A stretch of DNA of 64,000 nucleotides from Ophiura sarsii (GCA_035610835.1 CM069446.1:74633062-74697061), one strand, 5' to 3'. Positions 1 to 11,004 are shown, counted from the first letter of the stretch. The notes: generated by a model from the sequence alone, not told the origin. Numbers and translations: made by a program.

Positions 1-149
1 ATTTCAATATCCTGTTCTCTAAATTTATTAATAGGCGCTTTATCTATGGACCAAATACAATATTCATCCGCGTACGACCAATACTCATCCTGCTTGTACA
101 GGAGGTAAGTAGGCTAACCTTTTTACCGTATTTGACGAGAAGTAGGCCT

Positions 150-235
150 ATACTCTCTAAATGTAAAACGAGTTGAAAGAGTGAAAATTCAGTCGAATGG
201 GAGTAAAGGGAGTGAAACGCAGGACCGTAACCCGT
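150..235. repeat. TACTCTC-family repeat fragment
   Basis: Contains tactctctaaatgtaaaa followed by GAGTGAAA-type words. The same words occur at 30,202-30,305 and at both ends of 30,826-31,095, so this is a fragment of a dispersed family. Boundaries are approximate. Confidence 0.5.
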
Positions 236-243
236 TTTAGGGT

Positions 244-412
244 CTTAACAGGCGCAGCTATTACGCACGCGATGTATCTTCCGTCTTTCAACGCTCGTGT
301 GTATACGCCAACGCCTCAAGTAGGCGCGCACGTTATGTGCTGTAATAATTAGAAAACGCAGTTACGTCACTGTCTCGTGATGACCATAAAGACTATAGTC
401 TATATTCTATTT
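244..412. repeat. Dispersed repeat, inverted copy of 63,600-63,775
   Basis: Read in reverse complement, this block matches 63,600-63,775 through shared words such as taacaggcgcagct, ttccgtctttcaacgctcgt and gttacgtcactgtc, with small gaps. It is one dispersed element present at both ends of the window in opposite orientation. Between it and 1,060 nothing else was recognised. Confidence 0.7.
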
Positions 413-1059
413 TTATTCATTTCGCTTACTGATTGCATATTTTGCTTGATCCTCGTGTGGATTTAATTGAGTTTCGCTAGTCATATAGGTTCTGCTAGAA
501 TATTGTTTATAGGCCAACACAATATATAGCTAATATATATTTGAACGTGAGAATATTTGAAAATATTTTGAGAAAGAACTGAACTGATGAGGTGATGATT
601 GACAAATTGAAATAAAGGGTATGGTCTGTTGCACAGTAATAGGCTAATAGGATAAATAATGCACACCGATAGGCCAATCAAATTACTGGATTTTGTGTAC
701 GCATGGTATGAATGTATACCAAATGAAATATTTGTCGACTCTTCTTCGATGTACAAAGGTGAACTAGAAAGTCACGGTTGCTCAGATGTTGGGATTTTAG
801 GTTCAGCTGTACTGAGGCGCATTACATGACAATGAAATCCCTTCAATTCATCAACACCTCGAAAAGCCCTTGCCCTTTTGATGACGAACATTTATATTTA
901 AATATAAGTAAACATATGGTATTATATTTACGTGTCTGGATTCTGGGTCCCGCGATCATATTAGACGTTGCTTTTTAATGTATTTCTCACAAAATGACCT
1001 TGGGTGGGTGATATATTTAATTTTAATGATACATCCATCCTCTTCAACTTTACAACATA

Positions 1060-1250
1060 ATAAACTCATCACAAAAGTATCGAGACACTTAAAAATGAGC
1101 CAATCTTTAATGGCCCGAAAGGGTATGGATTAATCAAAGCAAATATCCCAGTGCATAATTTTGTTCTGCGTATTTTGACACCTCGATTGTTGAGATACGA
1201 TGTTGCGGAGTGTCATTTCAATGGTCGTAGGTCCAGTTTCTCATGACGTC
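1060..1250. mobile_element. Single arm of a CTGCTCAC-type MITE
   Basis: About 190 bp match one arm of the inverted-repeat element at 36,942-37,407 (shared words include gtgcataattttgttctgcg and attttgacacctcga). The second arm is absent, so this is a solo or truncated copy. Confidence 0.65.
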
Positions 1251-1684
1251 ACGTTGATATGGCAGGAATCGTTATATTAAACTCGAGCTTTATGCCTACC
1301 AATCATATGCCAAGGTAGGCCTGTTTCAAAAATGTCAACATTATTGAATTTCATTACCATGAGAAATGCATTGAAATAAGTACAAACATGACTAGTATTT
1401 GGGTCAGTAATCTTTGAGATAGACTTTGAAAATTATGAAAGGTTTCTGAATTAAATCTGTTTTGTTTATCGTTCAAATTATAGCCGCTTTGAAAGTGTTA
1501 ATCTTCTAGAAATGGCTTTATCTCAAGACCGTTTAGTTTATACCATCCCTGACGAAGAGACAATGCGCGCACCAATGTGATTGCATGAATAACGGATAAA
1601 AACAAAATATTTGTATTTGATAAAAAGAGGATACCTAAACGTTTAAATGTATTGTCCATGGTTATATTTTGTATTGTCAATTAC

Positions 1685-1765
1685 CTTTCTTCAGCTTCCT
1701 CTTCAGAAAGACCATTTGCATATCGACTGTAGAATTCGTCCGTTGGAATATCAACTTCTAAAGCC
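1685..1765 (-). CDS. P5B-type ATPase (ATP13A family), internal exon 5 as seen here
   Basis: Partial gene. The 81-bp exon lies between an acceptor (ttatttcag) and a donor (GTAATT). It starts by completing a split Arg codon from the exon at 3,481-3,612 and again ends in phase 2. It encodes 26 full codons containing YANGLSEEEAEER, which fits the 'GL(S/T)xxExxxR' segment just before the first core membrane helices of P5B ATPases. P5B ATPases are endolysosomal P-type pumps; several family members transport polyamines. The next exon expected downstream (a YGxN-type motif) was not found with confidence in 1-1,680 and probably lies outside the window. The call rests on phase continuity across four junctions plus family motifs recalled by eye. 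Confidence 0.75.
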
Positions 1766-1859
1766 CTGAAATAATTGACAGGTACAAAAGCTGATGATAT
1801 ATCAATTCTAAAAGTAATACAAAAATGCTCATGGGTAGAATTAAACTATTTAATCATCG

Positions 1860-2030
1860 CCTTTCGACGGGTAACATAGGGGCTATCCCGCCTGTGTTTT
1901 ACCATAAATACTGGAGTATTTATGGCTAAACTACGCTCAAATAACTCCCCCCGGGATTTGATTTGATCCAGGGACCTCTCGCACCAGAGGCGAAGAATTC
2001 CCCACTACACCACGGCTGTCAAGGTTAGTT
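1860..2030 (-). mobile_element. tRNA-derived SINE head (fragment)
   Basis: On the minus strand, a tRNA-like head reads GCCGTGGTGTAGTGGGGAAT (A-box-like), then a CCTCT/AGAGG anticodon-like stem and a degenerate B-box region (GGATCAAATC). The stems are imperfect and no acceptor pairing is visible, so it is a SINE or tRNA relic rather than a working tRNA gene. Confidence 0.45.
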
Positions 2031-2262
2031 TGCGCAGTGTATTGCGCAAACTATTATGGGCTGGGTCAATTTTTTCATCCAAAAACTTCCACGCCGGGTG
2101 GTACCAACGTGTCCAGTCGTGGTATATTGTGGTATATGGTAGGGTTAGGTTATGGTTTAACGGTGTGTCTCTGCTCTAACGATACTGTAACAAACAAAAA
2201 CAAAATCCAGTTTCGGGTAATACTGGAATGCATACAGTCCAAGTATCCGGTCATACTTTTAA

Positions 2263-2667
2263 AGGGGCACAAAGTGGTGTTGATAATTTTTTTATTTTAA
2301 TTAAATGACTTCAGAATTCAAGATTAATATTAAAAGTTACTATTATCGTTGGGTTTACTCACAAAACACAGCATAACTTGATTTAAACAATACCATCGCT
2401 ATTTATTACAACTTTTTCTTAAAAATCTCTTTATGTATTGTGCGACGTAAATATCACGCATACTGCAGGGGGGCACTGTCTGACGTAAAACGCTGATCTT
2501 GTAAGATCATTATTTTTTGAATAGACGTTTTGTTGTACAAAGAGGGCTGATTTTTCTTGATCCTTATAGGTTTAAGTTCATACATGTAATATAATTGTAA
2601 ACATATACCAATCCCAGTTTTTATCATAATTGAGGGCGCAGCCTCCAACATATCTCTTAGTGCCCCT
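2263..2667. mobile_element. TTAA-flanked MITE, family A copy 1
   Basis: Ends are AGGGGCAC and GTGCCCCT, with TTAA directly outside on both sides (2,259-2,262 and 2,668-2,671). Related copies lie at 10,580-10,999 and 15,142-15,542 (shared words such as attgagggcgcagcc). TTAA target sites suggest mobilisation by a piggyBac-like transposase, which is not encoded here. It lies in an intron of the P5B ATPase gene. Confidence 0.8.
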
Positions 2668-2763
2668 TTAAACAAAATTGAACGATACTTGCATATCAGT
2701 TTCTGGGACCCTAATTAAACTTTTTCCATTAAACTCAAAAAGTGAAAACGTTCCCCATTACCT

Positions 2764-2801
<38 letters not shown>
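2764..2801 (+). repeat. 38-nt poly-G tract
   Basis: An uninterrupted run of G on the plus strand, the longest of eight G runs of 11 or more in the window. It is a strong candidate for quadruplex formation and for length error in sequencing. Confidence 0.95.
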
Positions 2802-2803
<2 letters not shown>

Positions 2804-2875
2804 GGCTTAAGTGGACCTTTTTACTAACATTTCCTTTGTATGTTAGGAGTAGGGATAGGCACATGGATATTAAAT

Positions 2876-3375
2876 AAAGTGCTCAACAAAAGAAAATCAT
2901 ACAATTGGTTTAGGTCCTTTAGAGTAACTCCCGATTATTTTTTGACCAAACAAACTAGATAGACATTTGGATGAATCTTTCCGGCACAATTTGATACCAA
3001 AGTTGCCACATAACAACAAAGATAAACCATGATTAGCACCATTTAAAGAAAATTAGTCACTTTGTAAAAGTCGCATTTTCAATACAATACGCGGGAAGAA
3101 AATACCACATGTTACCTGTTCATAATCAAAAAGCCCGCTCGCTCAGGCACGACCCCAACGCAGTTGCATTGTGTGATCAATATCCAATTCATTTCCGGTC
3201 ATTCAAGTGCCACGCACAGCATTTTCACGCGGCTTACGTGCCTTGAAAATGTGACATTTGAAAAGTGCCTAATTTTCTTTAAATGGTGCTAATCATGGTT
3301 TACCTTTGTTGTTAGGTGGCAACTTTGGAATCAAAATATGCCGGAAATATTCATCCAAATGTATATTTAGTCGGT
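2876..3375. mobile_element. AGTGCTCAAC-type inverted-repeat element, copy 1 (right end incomplete)
   Basis: The left end AAGTGCTCAACAAAAGAAA matches the intact copy at 14,736-15,636. Inverted arms run roughly 2,965-3,090 and 3,240-3,360 (shared word accatgattagcaccattta). The right terminus is missing. The left sequence resembles mariner-type MITE ends. Confidence 0.65.
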
Positions 3376-3480
3376 AAGTACAACCTCACTATAGACCTAT
3401 ACCAAGTTTGGAATTTAGCTAGCCAGATTTGATTAGACACAATGGCACCTTTAGAATCAATCATTGTAATTCCTACTTAC

Positions 3481-3612
3481 CTTAGAGGAAAGAATATGCT
3501 GAAACTTGGATCCCAGATGTACTTCGCTTTTTGGAATTTGAACAATCGCAGTTCATCGTTTTTAACGATGTCACGTCGCAAGACTTCTCTCAAGAGTTCC
3601 GGTGGGCATGGT
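3481..3612 (-). CDS. P5B-type ATPase (ATP13A family), internal exon 4
   Basis: The 132-bp exon runs from an acceptor (ccttttcacag) to a perfect donor (GTAAGT). It begins with one base that completes the GG left by the exon at 5,633-5,691 and ends in phase 2, exactly what 1,685-1,765 needs. It encodes 43 full codons including LLREVLRRDI and FKFQKAKYIWDPSF. The '(K/R)YxWxP' segment is typical of the cytosolic N-terminal region of P5B ATPases that precedes the first core helices. An overlapping plus-strand reading frame is a shadow. Confidence 0.82.
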
Positions 3613-3744
3613 CTGTGAAAAGGAACAGTTATTTAATATGTTTGTTTGTTCCTTTGTTTAGGGTCAATGTTTACACAGTTGGTTGCGGACAAACGTTTGG
3701 GTCCTATATGAGAGAAAAGAAAAAAGTTTTTGTTGTTGAAATAT

Positions 3745-4400
3745 CAGTTTTTATATAGCGCTTTTCCAATTATTATGCTCAAAGCGCGTAATAATCCGCT
3801 GCCACCATGTAGGATAATCATTATCAGTTCGCTTCACTATAGGTTTTGCTGCATATCATACAATTTCTTATAATTGAGCGTATTCCTACCAGACACTTAG
3901 ATTGTGATTATCCCCAGACAGCTACCCATTTTTACACTTGGGTGGAGAGAAGCAAGTGCGGTACAGTGTCTTGCCCAAGGACACAACACGTTGGTCACAG
4001 TTGGACTCGAACTCACAACCTTTCGCTAAGGCCAAACAAAGAAAAAGGTCTGTCTCAGAAACATTTGGCAAAAAAGCTAAGTGCTGTGCGATTTTATTTT
4101 ATTTTTAGAAAATAGGCTATGAGGTATGCGCATATTTTTTTGTTGTTGCTATTTTGTTTGTTGTTGCTTATCCAAGATAACGGAGAACTTTTTTAAATTA
4201 AAAAAAAATAAAAATAATAATAATAATAAAAATAACCCCCCCCCCCCAAAAAAAAAGAAGACGTTTTTTAGCCTCCAGCGCATAGACCTACGCGCCGTAG
4301 CTCATTTTACATACCAATGCGGGCGGGCTTCTGAGACAGACCTTCTTTGTTTGGCCTAATGATGAGTGCGGTGCTCATTCCACTGGACCACATGTGCTCG
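3745..4400 (-). mobile_element. tRNA-derived SINE interrupted by a MITE
   Basis: On the minus strand an A-box-like TGGTCCAGTGGAATGAGC lies near 4,380 and a B-box-like GGTTGTGAGTTCGAGTCC near 4,020. A body typical of metazoan SINEs follows (tgtccttgggcaagacac, then ccacccaagtgtaaaaatgg), ending near tatagcgcttt at 3,755. The A and B boxes are separated by an inserted 329-bp element at 4,029-4,357. This copy is dead. Confidence 0.7.
4029..4357. mobile_element. MITE inserted in a SINE head
   Basis: The terminal inverted repeats AGGCCAAACAAAGAAAAAGG and AGGCCAAACAAAGAAGG continue into CTGTCTCAGAA on both sides. The interior holds A-rich, C12 and T-rich simple sequence. It splits the tRNA-like head of the surrounding SINE between its A and B boxes, so it is younger than the SINE. 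Confidence 0.75.
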
Positions 4401-4680
4401 TCATGAAAGGACCAACTTCATACTGAGAGGACAATGGAATAGCCTGTTTCTTTATCAGATTCATATCTGAAATAAAACGCCCTGTTTACGAAAGTATTGC
4501 GGCAAATGTTCTTTGAACTAAATTATGGGTATGTTTACTTTACAGGGGTATCATAATGTCAAGGTAAATTTGAATTTTCTTCATGCAATTTATTGAAATT
4601 TATACTTTGTGAAGTTATCTTCCGGAACAATATAAATGAATCCCTCCTGTTATACAGTTTCAAGATATCCTATAGCTTAA

Positions 4681-4918
4681 CACTTTCCACGCGGCTATTA
4701 CTTTTATCATACGAAACAGATTTTTCAGAAACCTTTCCCAATTTTCAAAGTCGTATCTCAAGATTTCCTGAACCAATACGAGGCATGTTTGAGCTTATCT
4801 TAATGCATTTCTCATGGTGATTCCAGATATGGTAATGAAATTCAATAATCTTGGCACTTTTGAAACATTCTGTGAAATTTTGGAATGTCGTATGCAGACG
4901 CTTGCCGCGTGGAAAGTG
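4681..4918. mobile_element. TTAA-flanked MITE, family B copy 1
   Basis: Ends are CACTTTCCACGCGGC and GCCGCGTGGAAAGTG with TTAA immediately outside on both sides. A related copy, complete only on its right side, lies at 15,950-16,183. Short reading frames across it are not considered genes. Confidence 0.8.
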
Positions 4919-5021
4919 TTAACATATCTATCACTGGATGAACAGTTCATACGATTAAAACACAAAAGATCAATCAAAGGTCTCCAAAAGGTCAACGTTT
5001 CGGACAATAGGGGTCAATTAA

Positions 5022-5395
5022 AGGTATATTATGTGATCTTTCCAGGGAACGCCCACAACATCGAAAAAAAAATTGAAAGCAGATTTTCTTGCAGATTTAC
5101 ATTTCTGATCATAAATCATGCATACATTCCAAGTTACAGGGCGATACGATTCTTAATTACTTCAAAATCATGATTTTAGAGTGAAAATAAACTGTCGGAA
5201 TTCCGACAGTTTATATTTTAACTCTAAATTCACTTTAAAACCATGATTTTGAGGTAATTAGGAATCGTATCGCTCTGTAACTTGGAATGTATGTACGATT
5301 TATGATCGGAAATGTAAATCTGCAAGAAAATCTACTTTCTAAAAAAGAAATCATGAATAGAGGGCGCTCTCTGGAAAAGATCACATAATATGCCT
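5022..5395. mobile_element. Long-hairpin TTAA MITE (foldback)
   Basis: Two arms of roughly 180 bp form an almost complete inverted repeat, with a perfect centre AAACTGTCGGAATTCCGACA followed by GTTT. TTAA lies outside both ends (5,018-5,021 and 5,396-5,399). The terminal word is AGGTATATTATGTGATCTTT. A single strand could fold over nearly its whole length. Confidence 0.85.
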
Positions 5396-5632
5396 TTAAT
5401 TAAAGACATGTTGGAATATTGTTCAAATGGTGTACAAATGATCGCCTTGTTACTTGTCAGACATGTCAGAGATAATACACGTATGAAAGAGAACACAGAG
5501 TGCAATACTCTTTGTTGGTGCTGAGTTCAAAACATATGATTATCTCTATTGTCGATGTCAGTGACATCGATGTTGTTTTCTATGAGTCACAAGACCAAAG
5601 TCACAATGAGAAAGAACCCTATTTGAACTCAC

Positions 5633-5691
5633 CCATTCTTGGATGACGTCTGGCATTGTATCTTTGACACGTGCAATCGTTGATACATATC
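5633..5691 (-). CDS. P5B-type ATPase (ATP13A family), internal exon 3
   Basis: The 59-bp exon has acceptor cttgtgtatag and donor GTGAGT. It starts in phase 0, as required by 8,528-8,695, and ends in phase 2, as required by 3,481-3,612. It encodes DMYQRLHVSKIQCQTSSKN plus a split Gly. This corresponds to the short polar linker after the first hydrophobic segment in ATP13A proteins. A 59-bp exon alone would not be convincing; the phase fit on both sides is the evidence. Confidence 0.75.
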
Positions 5692-5786
5692 CTATACACA
5701 AGAGAAACCAAACACAGGTAATGCAAGACATTTTATATACAGTCATAAAAAAAAGTAACTAATACAGGTAATAAATAATACTCTTA

Positions 5787-6265
5787 ACTCCAAAACTATA
5801 GCTCCTATGTAAAACTATTAAATTATAAAGTTGTAAGGAAATCTCTTTTCTTCAATTTGAGACATTGTTCATGAAGATTGGTTAATAATTGAGAACGCTA
5901 CATTGATAAGGTTAGAACAAAGTGCAGTTTACATTTTCACACTTGGGGTTTGAACACGCAGGGGTGTGTGACAGGTATGTGTATGGGCTGCATTGATCAA
6001 TTGAAGCATCCCCATTCCTCATCTTACTATCAACCCGTGAGTTATCGCTACCACCAGTTAATCAATACTCTGCCTGTTGCTAGTCCGAGGCTGCGTGTCG
6101 ACGAACAAAATGTTAAAATGAAAAACTATCTTTGTTTTGGTTTTGGGCACATAACTGAGTTAATATTCAGTTCTATCTTCATGTGTAATATCTCAAATTT
6201 AAGAGAAGAGATTTCCTTACAACTGTATAATTTAATGTTTTACGTAAGAGCTATACTTTTGGAGT
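5787..6265. mobile_element. MITE with ~75-bp terminal inverted repeats
   Basis: The ends ACTCCAAAACTATAGCTC and GAGCTATACTTTTGGAGT match with one gap, and the pairing continues inward through TTTCCTTACAAC-type words. A reading frame near 5,950 is entirely inside the element and is not a gene. Confidence 0.7.
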
Positions 6266-6856
6266 AAAGAGCATATTAATTACCTGGTCAGTTACTTATT
6301 TTGAGGACTGAGTGATCCATAAACAGTGTCATTGTTGGTCATTGGGAAATCATTTCCAGCCTACTTACGCATCAACGTCAAGCTTGGTTTCCAAAGTATT
6401 TGTCTGATACTCTGTTTTCTAATTCTTAAATATGAGGAAGAAGTTTTGCTTAATTTCGAAAATGATAAGCTCTCACGTTTGTGGCTTCATTTTTTTCGGG
6501 ACATGCTGTATATACAGAAAGTGCGCTGTTGGCCAAGACTGTCATTTCATCTCGTCTTACATTTGAGAACAATCATGTCCAATGTAGTCGTAAACTGTTA
6601 TATGCCGCTTCGTCGTGTGATGTCCCATGATATAGTATAATCAGAGCATTGGGAAAACACATTTAATGGTTTTTCAATGTGGTTATAGGCCTATGTCGAT
6701 TGAATATTAAAACTTTCGCGCCTGTCATATTTTGTAAATGCCAAATAAACACTCCCCTGGGATAATCTCGTGATGCTCCAATCAAACACAATTCATTGAC
6801 CGTGCCTGACTTAATAGCACGGCTATCAACGTTTTATCAGTGGCTTGATTCATCAT

Positions 6857-7217
6857 GAGCGTGTTTCTGCTGGGGCACTGCAAAAAGTAAACGCTAATAA
6901 ACGCTAAGTTTCAATCGGTCAGTTTTTAATCCCCCTGTTTCTACTCGCGAAAAGTTACCGCTAAGTTTATCGATCCTAGTCGATGGGCCACGACATTTGA
7001 CCTTTTGTAATTCCAAACAATGCCAGCGCACCTGAAAAAGATTGCTTCACAATAATGTGTATAACCTAGCGTGACACGGTTCACGGCGCAAACCGCTAAG
7101 AATCGCCTTTATGTTTCTATTGGGTTTATTGCCGATTATTGCCGATTATTGCCGGTTCCAAACCTGGTTTGCAAACTTAGCGTTTATAGCGGTTTCTTTC
7201 CCAGCAGAAACACGCTC
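6857..7217. mobile_element. MITE with GAGCGTGTTTCTGCTGGG ends
   Basis: The 18-bp terminal inverted repeat GAGCGTGTTTCTGCTGGG is perfect at both ends, and related AAACGCTAA/TTAGCGTTT words pair further in. A short TTGCCGATTA direct repeat lies near 7,130. Confidence 0.7.
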
Positions 7218-7539
7218 CATGTAAACTTGAGAAGGATTCATCAATTTAGTGCCACCAACACGCCAGTCTACCCATCATAATAGTCAATAAAGTTGGTATT
7301 TCATGCGGAAATTGGGATCAACGGCATCAATAAAGCCAAAGGGTTCAAATTGGGTATCAGAGGATCTAAAACTCATAAAAAGTGATAAGTTGATAAATCA
7401 TGGTAACACTTACTACGCTAAAACGACATTCATAACACAATTACAAGGACGTTTGTTTCTTTCAAGGTTTTGTTTATGAAGTGCAGTCACCTGCAGCAAC
7501 AAAATGGCGAATCTAGGACGCTCCTTCATGAGCAATTTC

Positions 7540-7620
7540 GGCTTTTTATCTCGTCTGATATAATCAGGATGAGACTACATAGTCTCATCCCGATATAATC
7601 AGGATGAGACTATGTAATCT
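7540..7620. repeat. Small tandem and inverted repeat
   Basis: The unit gatataatcaggatgagact occurs twice, with a reverse-complement portion (agtctcatcc) between the copies. The rest of 7,220-8,000 shows nothing recognisable. Confidence 0.7.
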
Positions 7621-8009
7621 TCATGGGAAATAAAAAATGAAGTTTTTGTTTGTTGTGTCTTATTATAATGAATGGGTTTTCAGAGTGCCTTATAGTAAAA
7701 AGGATGATTTACATTCTAATATGTTTGCTTTCATTGCATTTTCACATTTAAAAGGTGGTGAAAAGGAAGGCGTGTGTTTCCAAAATAACTGTAACGGTGG
7801 ATTGCGTTTTGCGTAAAAGTTAATTGGAAGACATCATCATTTTACTTATTTTAGAATACTGACAGAATATTAATTTGCAGACTTATATACTTGATATTTG
7901 ACCCGGTTTAATCCGTTTCATGACAATTCAAAATTCAGGATTTGTTAACCCTAATAATATGAAATGTATCAGGCGTTGTAACTTTTGTACTGTTTAGTGT
8001 TAATGTGAT

Positions 8010-8300
8010 GTAGGGGAGAGCGGGGAGTGTACACCCTAGGGAAAGGTTCGCCCACCACGTGATTCTCATCATGGCGGCCACTTGTTGAATTTGGCGAACA
8101 CGCAAAATATGTTTACTGTTTGTTGCGCGCTCCCATGGTAGCCATGGTTACATGGCAGATCACCTTACAATGTTTCTCAAATTATCATCACAATAGTGAA
8201 TTTTCTTCCATTTTTTATATTGATTTTATCATTATAATATTCGTACAGAAGATTTTAATGTAAATCATCATTTGGTAGGTATGGGATTGGTTATGGATAG
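8010..8300. repeat. Dispersed repeat, direct copy of 18,008-18,305
   Basis: About 290 bp match 18,008-18,305 in the same orientation, sharing gagagcggggagtgtacacc, ttcgcccaccacgtgattct and gtaggtatgggattggttat. No ends or coding content were recognised. Confidence 0.75.
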
Positions 8301-8527
8301 GTACCAACAGTAAAATGTACTTGTTGTGGTAACCAAAACGGGGAACAAAATCTGTAATGTTTTGATGAGTATTTTTATTTTCTAAACACTTTAAATGATT
8401 TTTTCATTTATTTTTTATTTAAAAAAAAAAAGTCGGAAGGATTAAGAGGGTCGGGCGGACGATGACAATCAAACATTTATTTTGGCCTTATGTGGTGACA
8501 CGATTTTATTGGTAATCCGATACTCAC

Positions 8528-8695
8528 TTTGATGAGAACCGCGTCGGCATCCTCCAGTGCGCATCTTGAACTGGTAGCTTTGAGTTTCCAATCTTCCTTC
8601 CAGTAAAAGACAAGAAATAGAAACCCCACCGTGAGGACACCGATAACATAGCAAGCTATTGTCTTAATTGTGTTGGTCCGGTAACCCCAGCATTC
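8528..8695 (-). CDS. P5B-type ATPase (ATP13A family), exon with first hydrophobic segment
   Basis: The 168-bp exon (56 codons, phase 0 at both ends) lies between acceptor tcttctattttag and donor GTGAGT. It encodes a conserved GYR motif (CWGYRTN), a hydrophobic stretch (IACYVIGVLTVGFLFLVFYW), then KEDWKLKATSSRCALEDAD. The order GY, hydrophobic segment, then W(K/R)xKA is the hallmark of the P5-ATPase N-terminal domain of ATP13A2/3-type pumps. In characterised family members this segment sits in the membrane without crossing it. It is the strongest single exon for the family call. I cannot tell which ATP13A paralogue it is. Confidence 0.88.
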
Positions 8696-8825
8696 CTAAA
8701 ATAGAAGAAAAATTATATAAATTACCCGTGTAATATCAACTTCCGGATATTTTAACCAGTAGCTGTTGCGCGCAGTGTTATCGGTATTTTGTTTTCGGTG
8801 TATACCATGTATACAGTCTGCTGCT

Positions 8826-9190
8826 ACGGACCGGTAGCGCGTTCGGCTTGAGGGCGTGCTATTAAGTGACGTTCTCAACTTTCATACGGCGACATTAAAA
8901 TTGTGTAAACTCGCCTAGAAAATGGTAGTTTCATCGCGATATAATATGCTCAAAGAGGTGTAATTTCGACCTGGGTCAAAGGTGAGATAATCAATGGACT
9001 ATAGCTGCCGCAAGGAACTATGTTACCTAGGCTGCCCTCAATTTGTTAAGATGTAAATGTTTATGCAAATATTAGGGTTGAAAAGCGAAGATGCAATGAT
9101 TGCACAAAGTGACGGATACACGTTACCACAGTTAAGTTTAAGCGCCCTCAAGTGATACGGGCTCTCGTTCCGTAACTGACTGGTATTTAG
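8826..9190. mobile_element. Element related to 25,361-26,027 (partial)
   Basis: It shares the inner and right portion of the family at 25,361-26,027 (ctagaaaatggtagtttcat, ggctgccctcaa, agcgccctcaa). A left GAGGGCG...AGTGACG block matches more weakly. It is a diverged or truncated copy. Confidence 0.55.
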
Positions 9191-9256
9191 TCACTTGTAA
9201 AGCTAAAAAAAGAAAGACAAAAAAGGATCCTCTTGACATAATTTGATGACCAAACG

Positions 9257-9612
9257 TATAGATGAGGACGCCCTCTGTTGATTTGAGACAAAACACACCG
9301 GGCAAGAGTTCCTATAGTTTACATAGGCCAGATCAGGTTTTCAGTCAAGCGATCTTCTGATCAGGTTTTCTAACTAGATTGTGGTGTCACAGCATATTGT
9401 TATCAAAACTGTCTTTAAACTTGCTTAGGAATGCTATATGCTATAAGCTATCGCATTTCACAAAAAAAATTAAAAATAAATGAGTTTTACAATTCATTAG
9501 AAAGAAATTTCATGTTGTCTTCATTAACTTTACTGTATATTCTGCCTGGAGGGAATCAACAGAGGGTGTCCCATTTGTAAATACATGACGTCACCGGTCA
9601 CACCATCTATAG
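9257..9612. mobile_element. MITE with TATAGATGAGG ends, copy 1
   Basis: The ends tatagatgagg and ccatctatag are inverted. The interior matches 49,040-49,376 in opposite orientation, sharing gacagttttgataacaat-type and cagaaagaaatttcatgttg-type words. It is a dispersed non-autonomous element. Confidence 0.75.
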
Positions 9613-9904
9613 TTGCGCATCCGAAAAATGTAGAGGGGGGGGGGGGGGATTGCACGTCATTCTGGGGAATTTGCCATTTTAATGGGTTTTATTACATTTA
9701 TCCAATTTGGCTTCAGTTCAGTCCACAAATATTAATATTATTATTTTTTTGCTCATCGGTTTAAATTTATCTAATTTTATTGGGGCAACCATTTTGAGTG
9801 AACGTGACGAAAGTATTAACGGGCAATTATTAGTATCATACATACATATACACTACATACTGTTATACTGTACACAGCGCCCTACCTCGGGCATTAACGG
9901 TGCC

Positions 9905-10170
9905 CCTGAAACCTAGGGACATGAGTTTTTATGTACACAGACCGGGATGATCCCCTACTCTTACGAAGGAGTCTGTGATCTTTAACGTGCTCGGATTTTT
10001 GCTCTTCTGATGCACGAGACCACCATTTCTACGTAACTTCTGAACCACGAAGCAATTGAGACTAAGTACCTTGTATAAGGATACAAACATGTTGGCCGTA
10101 GCGGGGCTCGAACTCACAACCTTTGTATCGTGAGACCTGCGATCTATCCGCTAGACCACACACGCTCTAT
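9905..10170 (-). mobile_element. tRNA-derived SINE
   Basis: On the minus strand the head shows GTGGTCTAGCGGATAGATCG (A box) and GGTTGTGAGTTCGAGCCCCG (B box) at tRNA spacing. A non-tRNA body runs down to about 9,905. The acceptor stem is not convincingly paired, so it is a SINE and not a tRNA gene. Confidence 0.65.
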
Positions 10171-10579
10171 CTCTCCCACTGGCTGTCACTTTTTAAAGTC
10201 TAGTACTATCGGGCGATAGTCTTTCCGCTATACTCTCTCACACGCAATTGCCCGATTATGCTGGCATCAATTCGGTATCGTCCGATATACTAGCAGTAGC
10301 ACACTCGTAGTTATCGAAACGATCTGCCGATATTAAACTCATTTACACCCCGCACTAGTTTCCAGTCAAGCGATCTTCTGATCGATGTATCGGGAAGTCG
10401 CTGCAGGACTTTTTTGTTTGGAATATGACGTAAAACTCGTCATAGGAGCGATCACGACTGCAAAGCGACCTTAGTGGCATCAGCATAAAGCTGCACCTGT
10501 GGAACGGTGATTTACAGGCAACATCGTATGTCTTAGTTTAATTCCAAAGGAGTTTACCGGCGGTACTGTTAACAGTTAA

Positions 10580-10999
10580 AGGGGTACTAAGATAGACCTA
10601 TGTTTAAAATTACTTCAATATTAAAGATGATCATTATAATTGGCCATTATTGTTGTTTCTACTCACAAAAAAACCAGCAAAACTTGATTAAAACAATGTT
10701 GAAATATGTTGAAATATCATCTCTATTTATTGATTTTTTTTTAAACGCCCTTTATGTAAGGTCGTATGTAATTTGAATCGAAAAAGAAAAATAGCGTATA
10801 ATGCTGTTTACCATAAAATGCTGTCCAAGCCGGGGATGGAATATTTTGAAACGACGTTTTATTTCACAAAGACGGCTTATTTTTTTAAATTCTTACAGCT
10901 GCAAGTTTGTGTATGTAATACAATTGTAAACATGTAGAAATCTCGTTTTTTTAAATCCTAATTGAGGGCGCAGCCTTCAACACATCTCTTCGTACCCCT
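10580..10999. mobile_element. TTAA-flanked MITE, family A copy 2
   Basis: Ends are AGGGGTAC and GTACCCCT, with TTAA on both outer sides. The interior contains tctactcacaaaaa and attgagggcgcagcc, in common with 2,263-2,667 and 15,142-15,542. Confidence 0.8.
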
Positions 11000-11004
11000 T
11001 TAAT

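Noticed and set aside
583..620. Hammerhead ribozyme core (ctgatgag ... gaaa)
   Set aside because: The bases between the two core words cannot form stem II, and no stem III or cleavage triplet pairing is visible.
1498..1680. Possible next ATP13A exon (minus strand, KLNGLEIKPFLE-like words)
   Set aside because: The words recall a YGxN...V segment, but joining it in the phase required by the exon at 1,685-1,765 meets a stop codon within five codons.
4814..5173. 119-codon plus-strand reading frame
   Set aside because: It runs across the end of one MITE (4,681-4,918) and into the arm of another (5,022-5,395).
5950..6267. 105-codon plus-strand reading frame
   Set aside because: Lies entirely within the MITE at 5,787-6,265 and ends in its inverted repeat.
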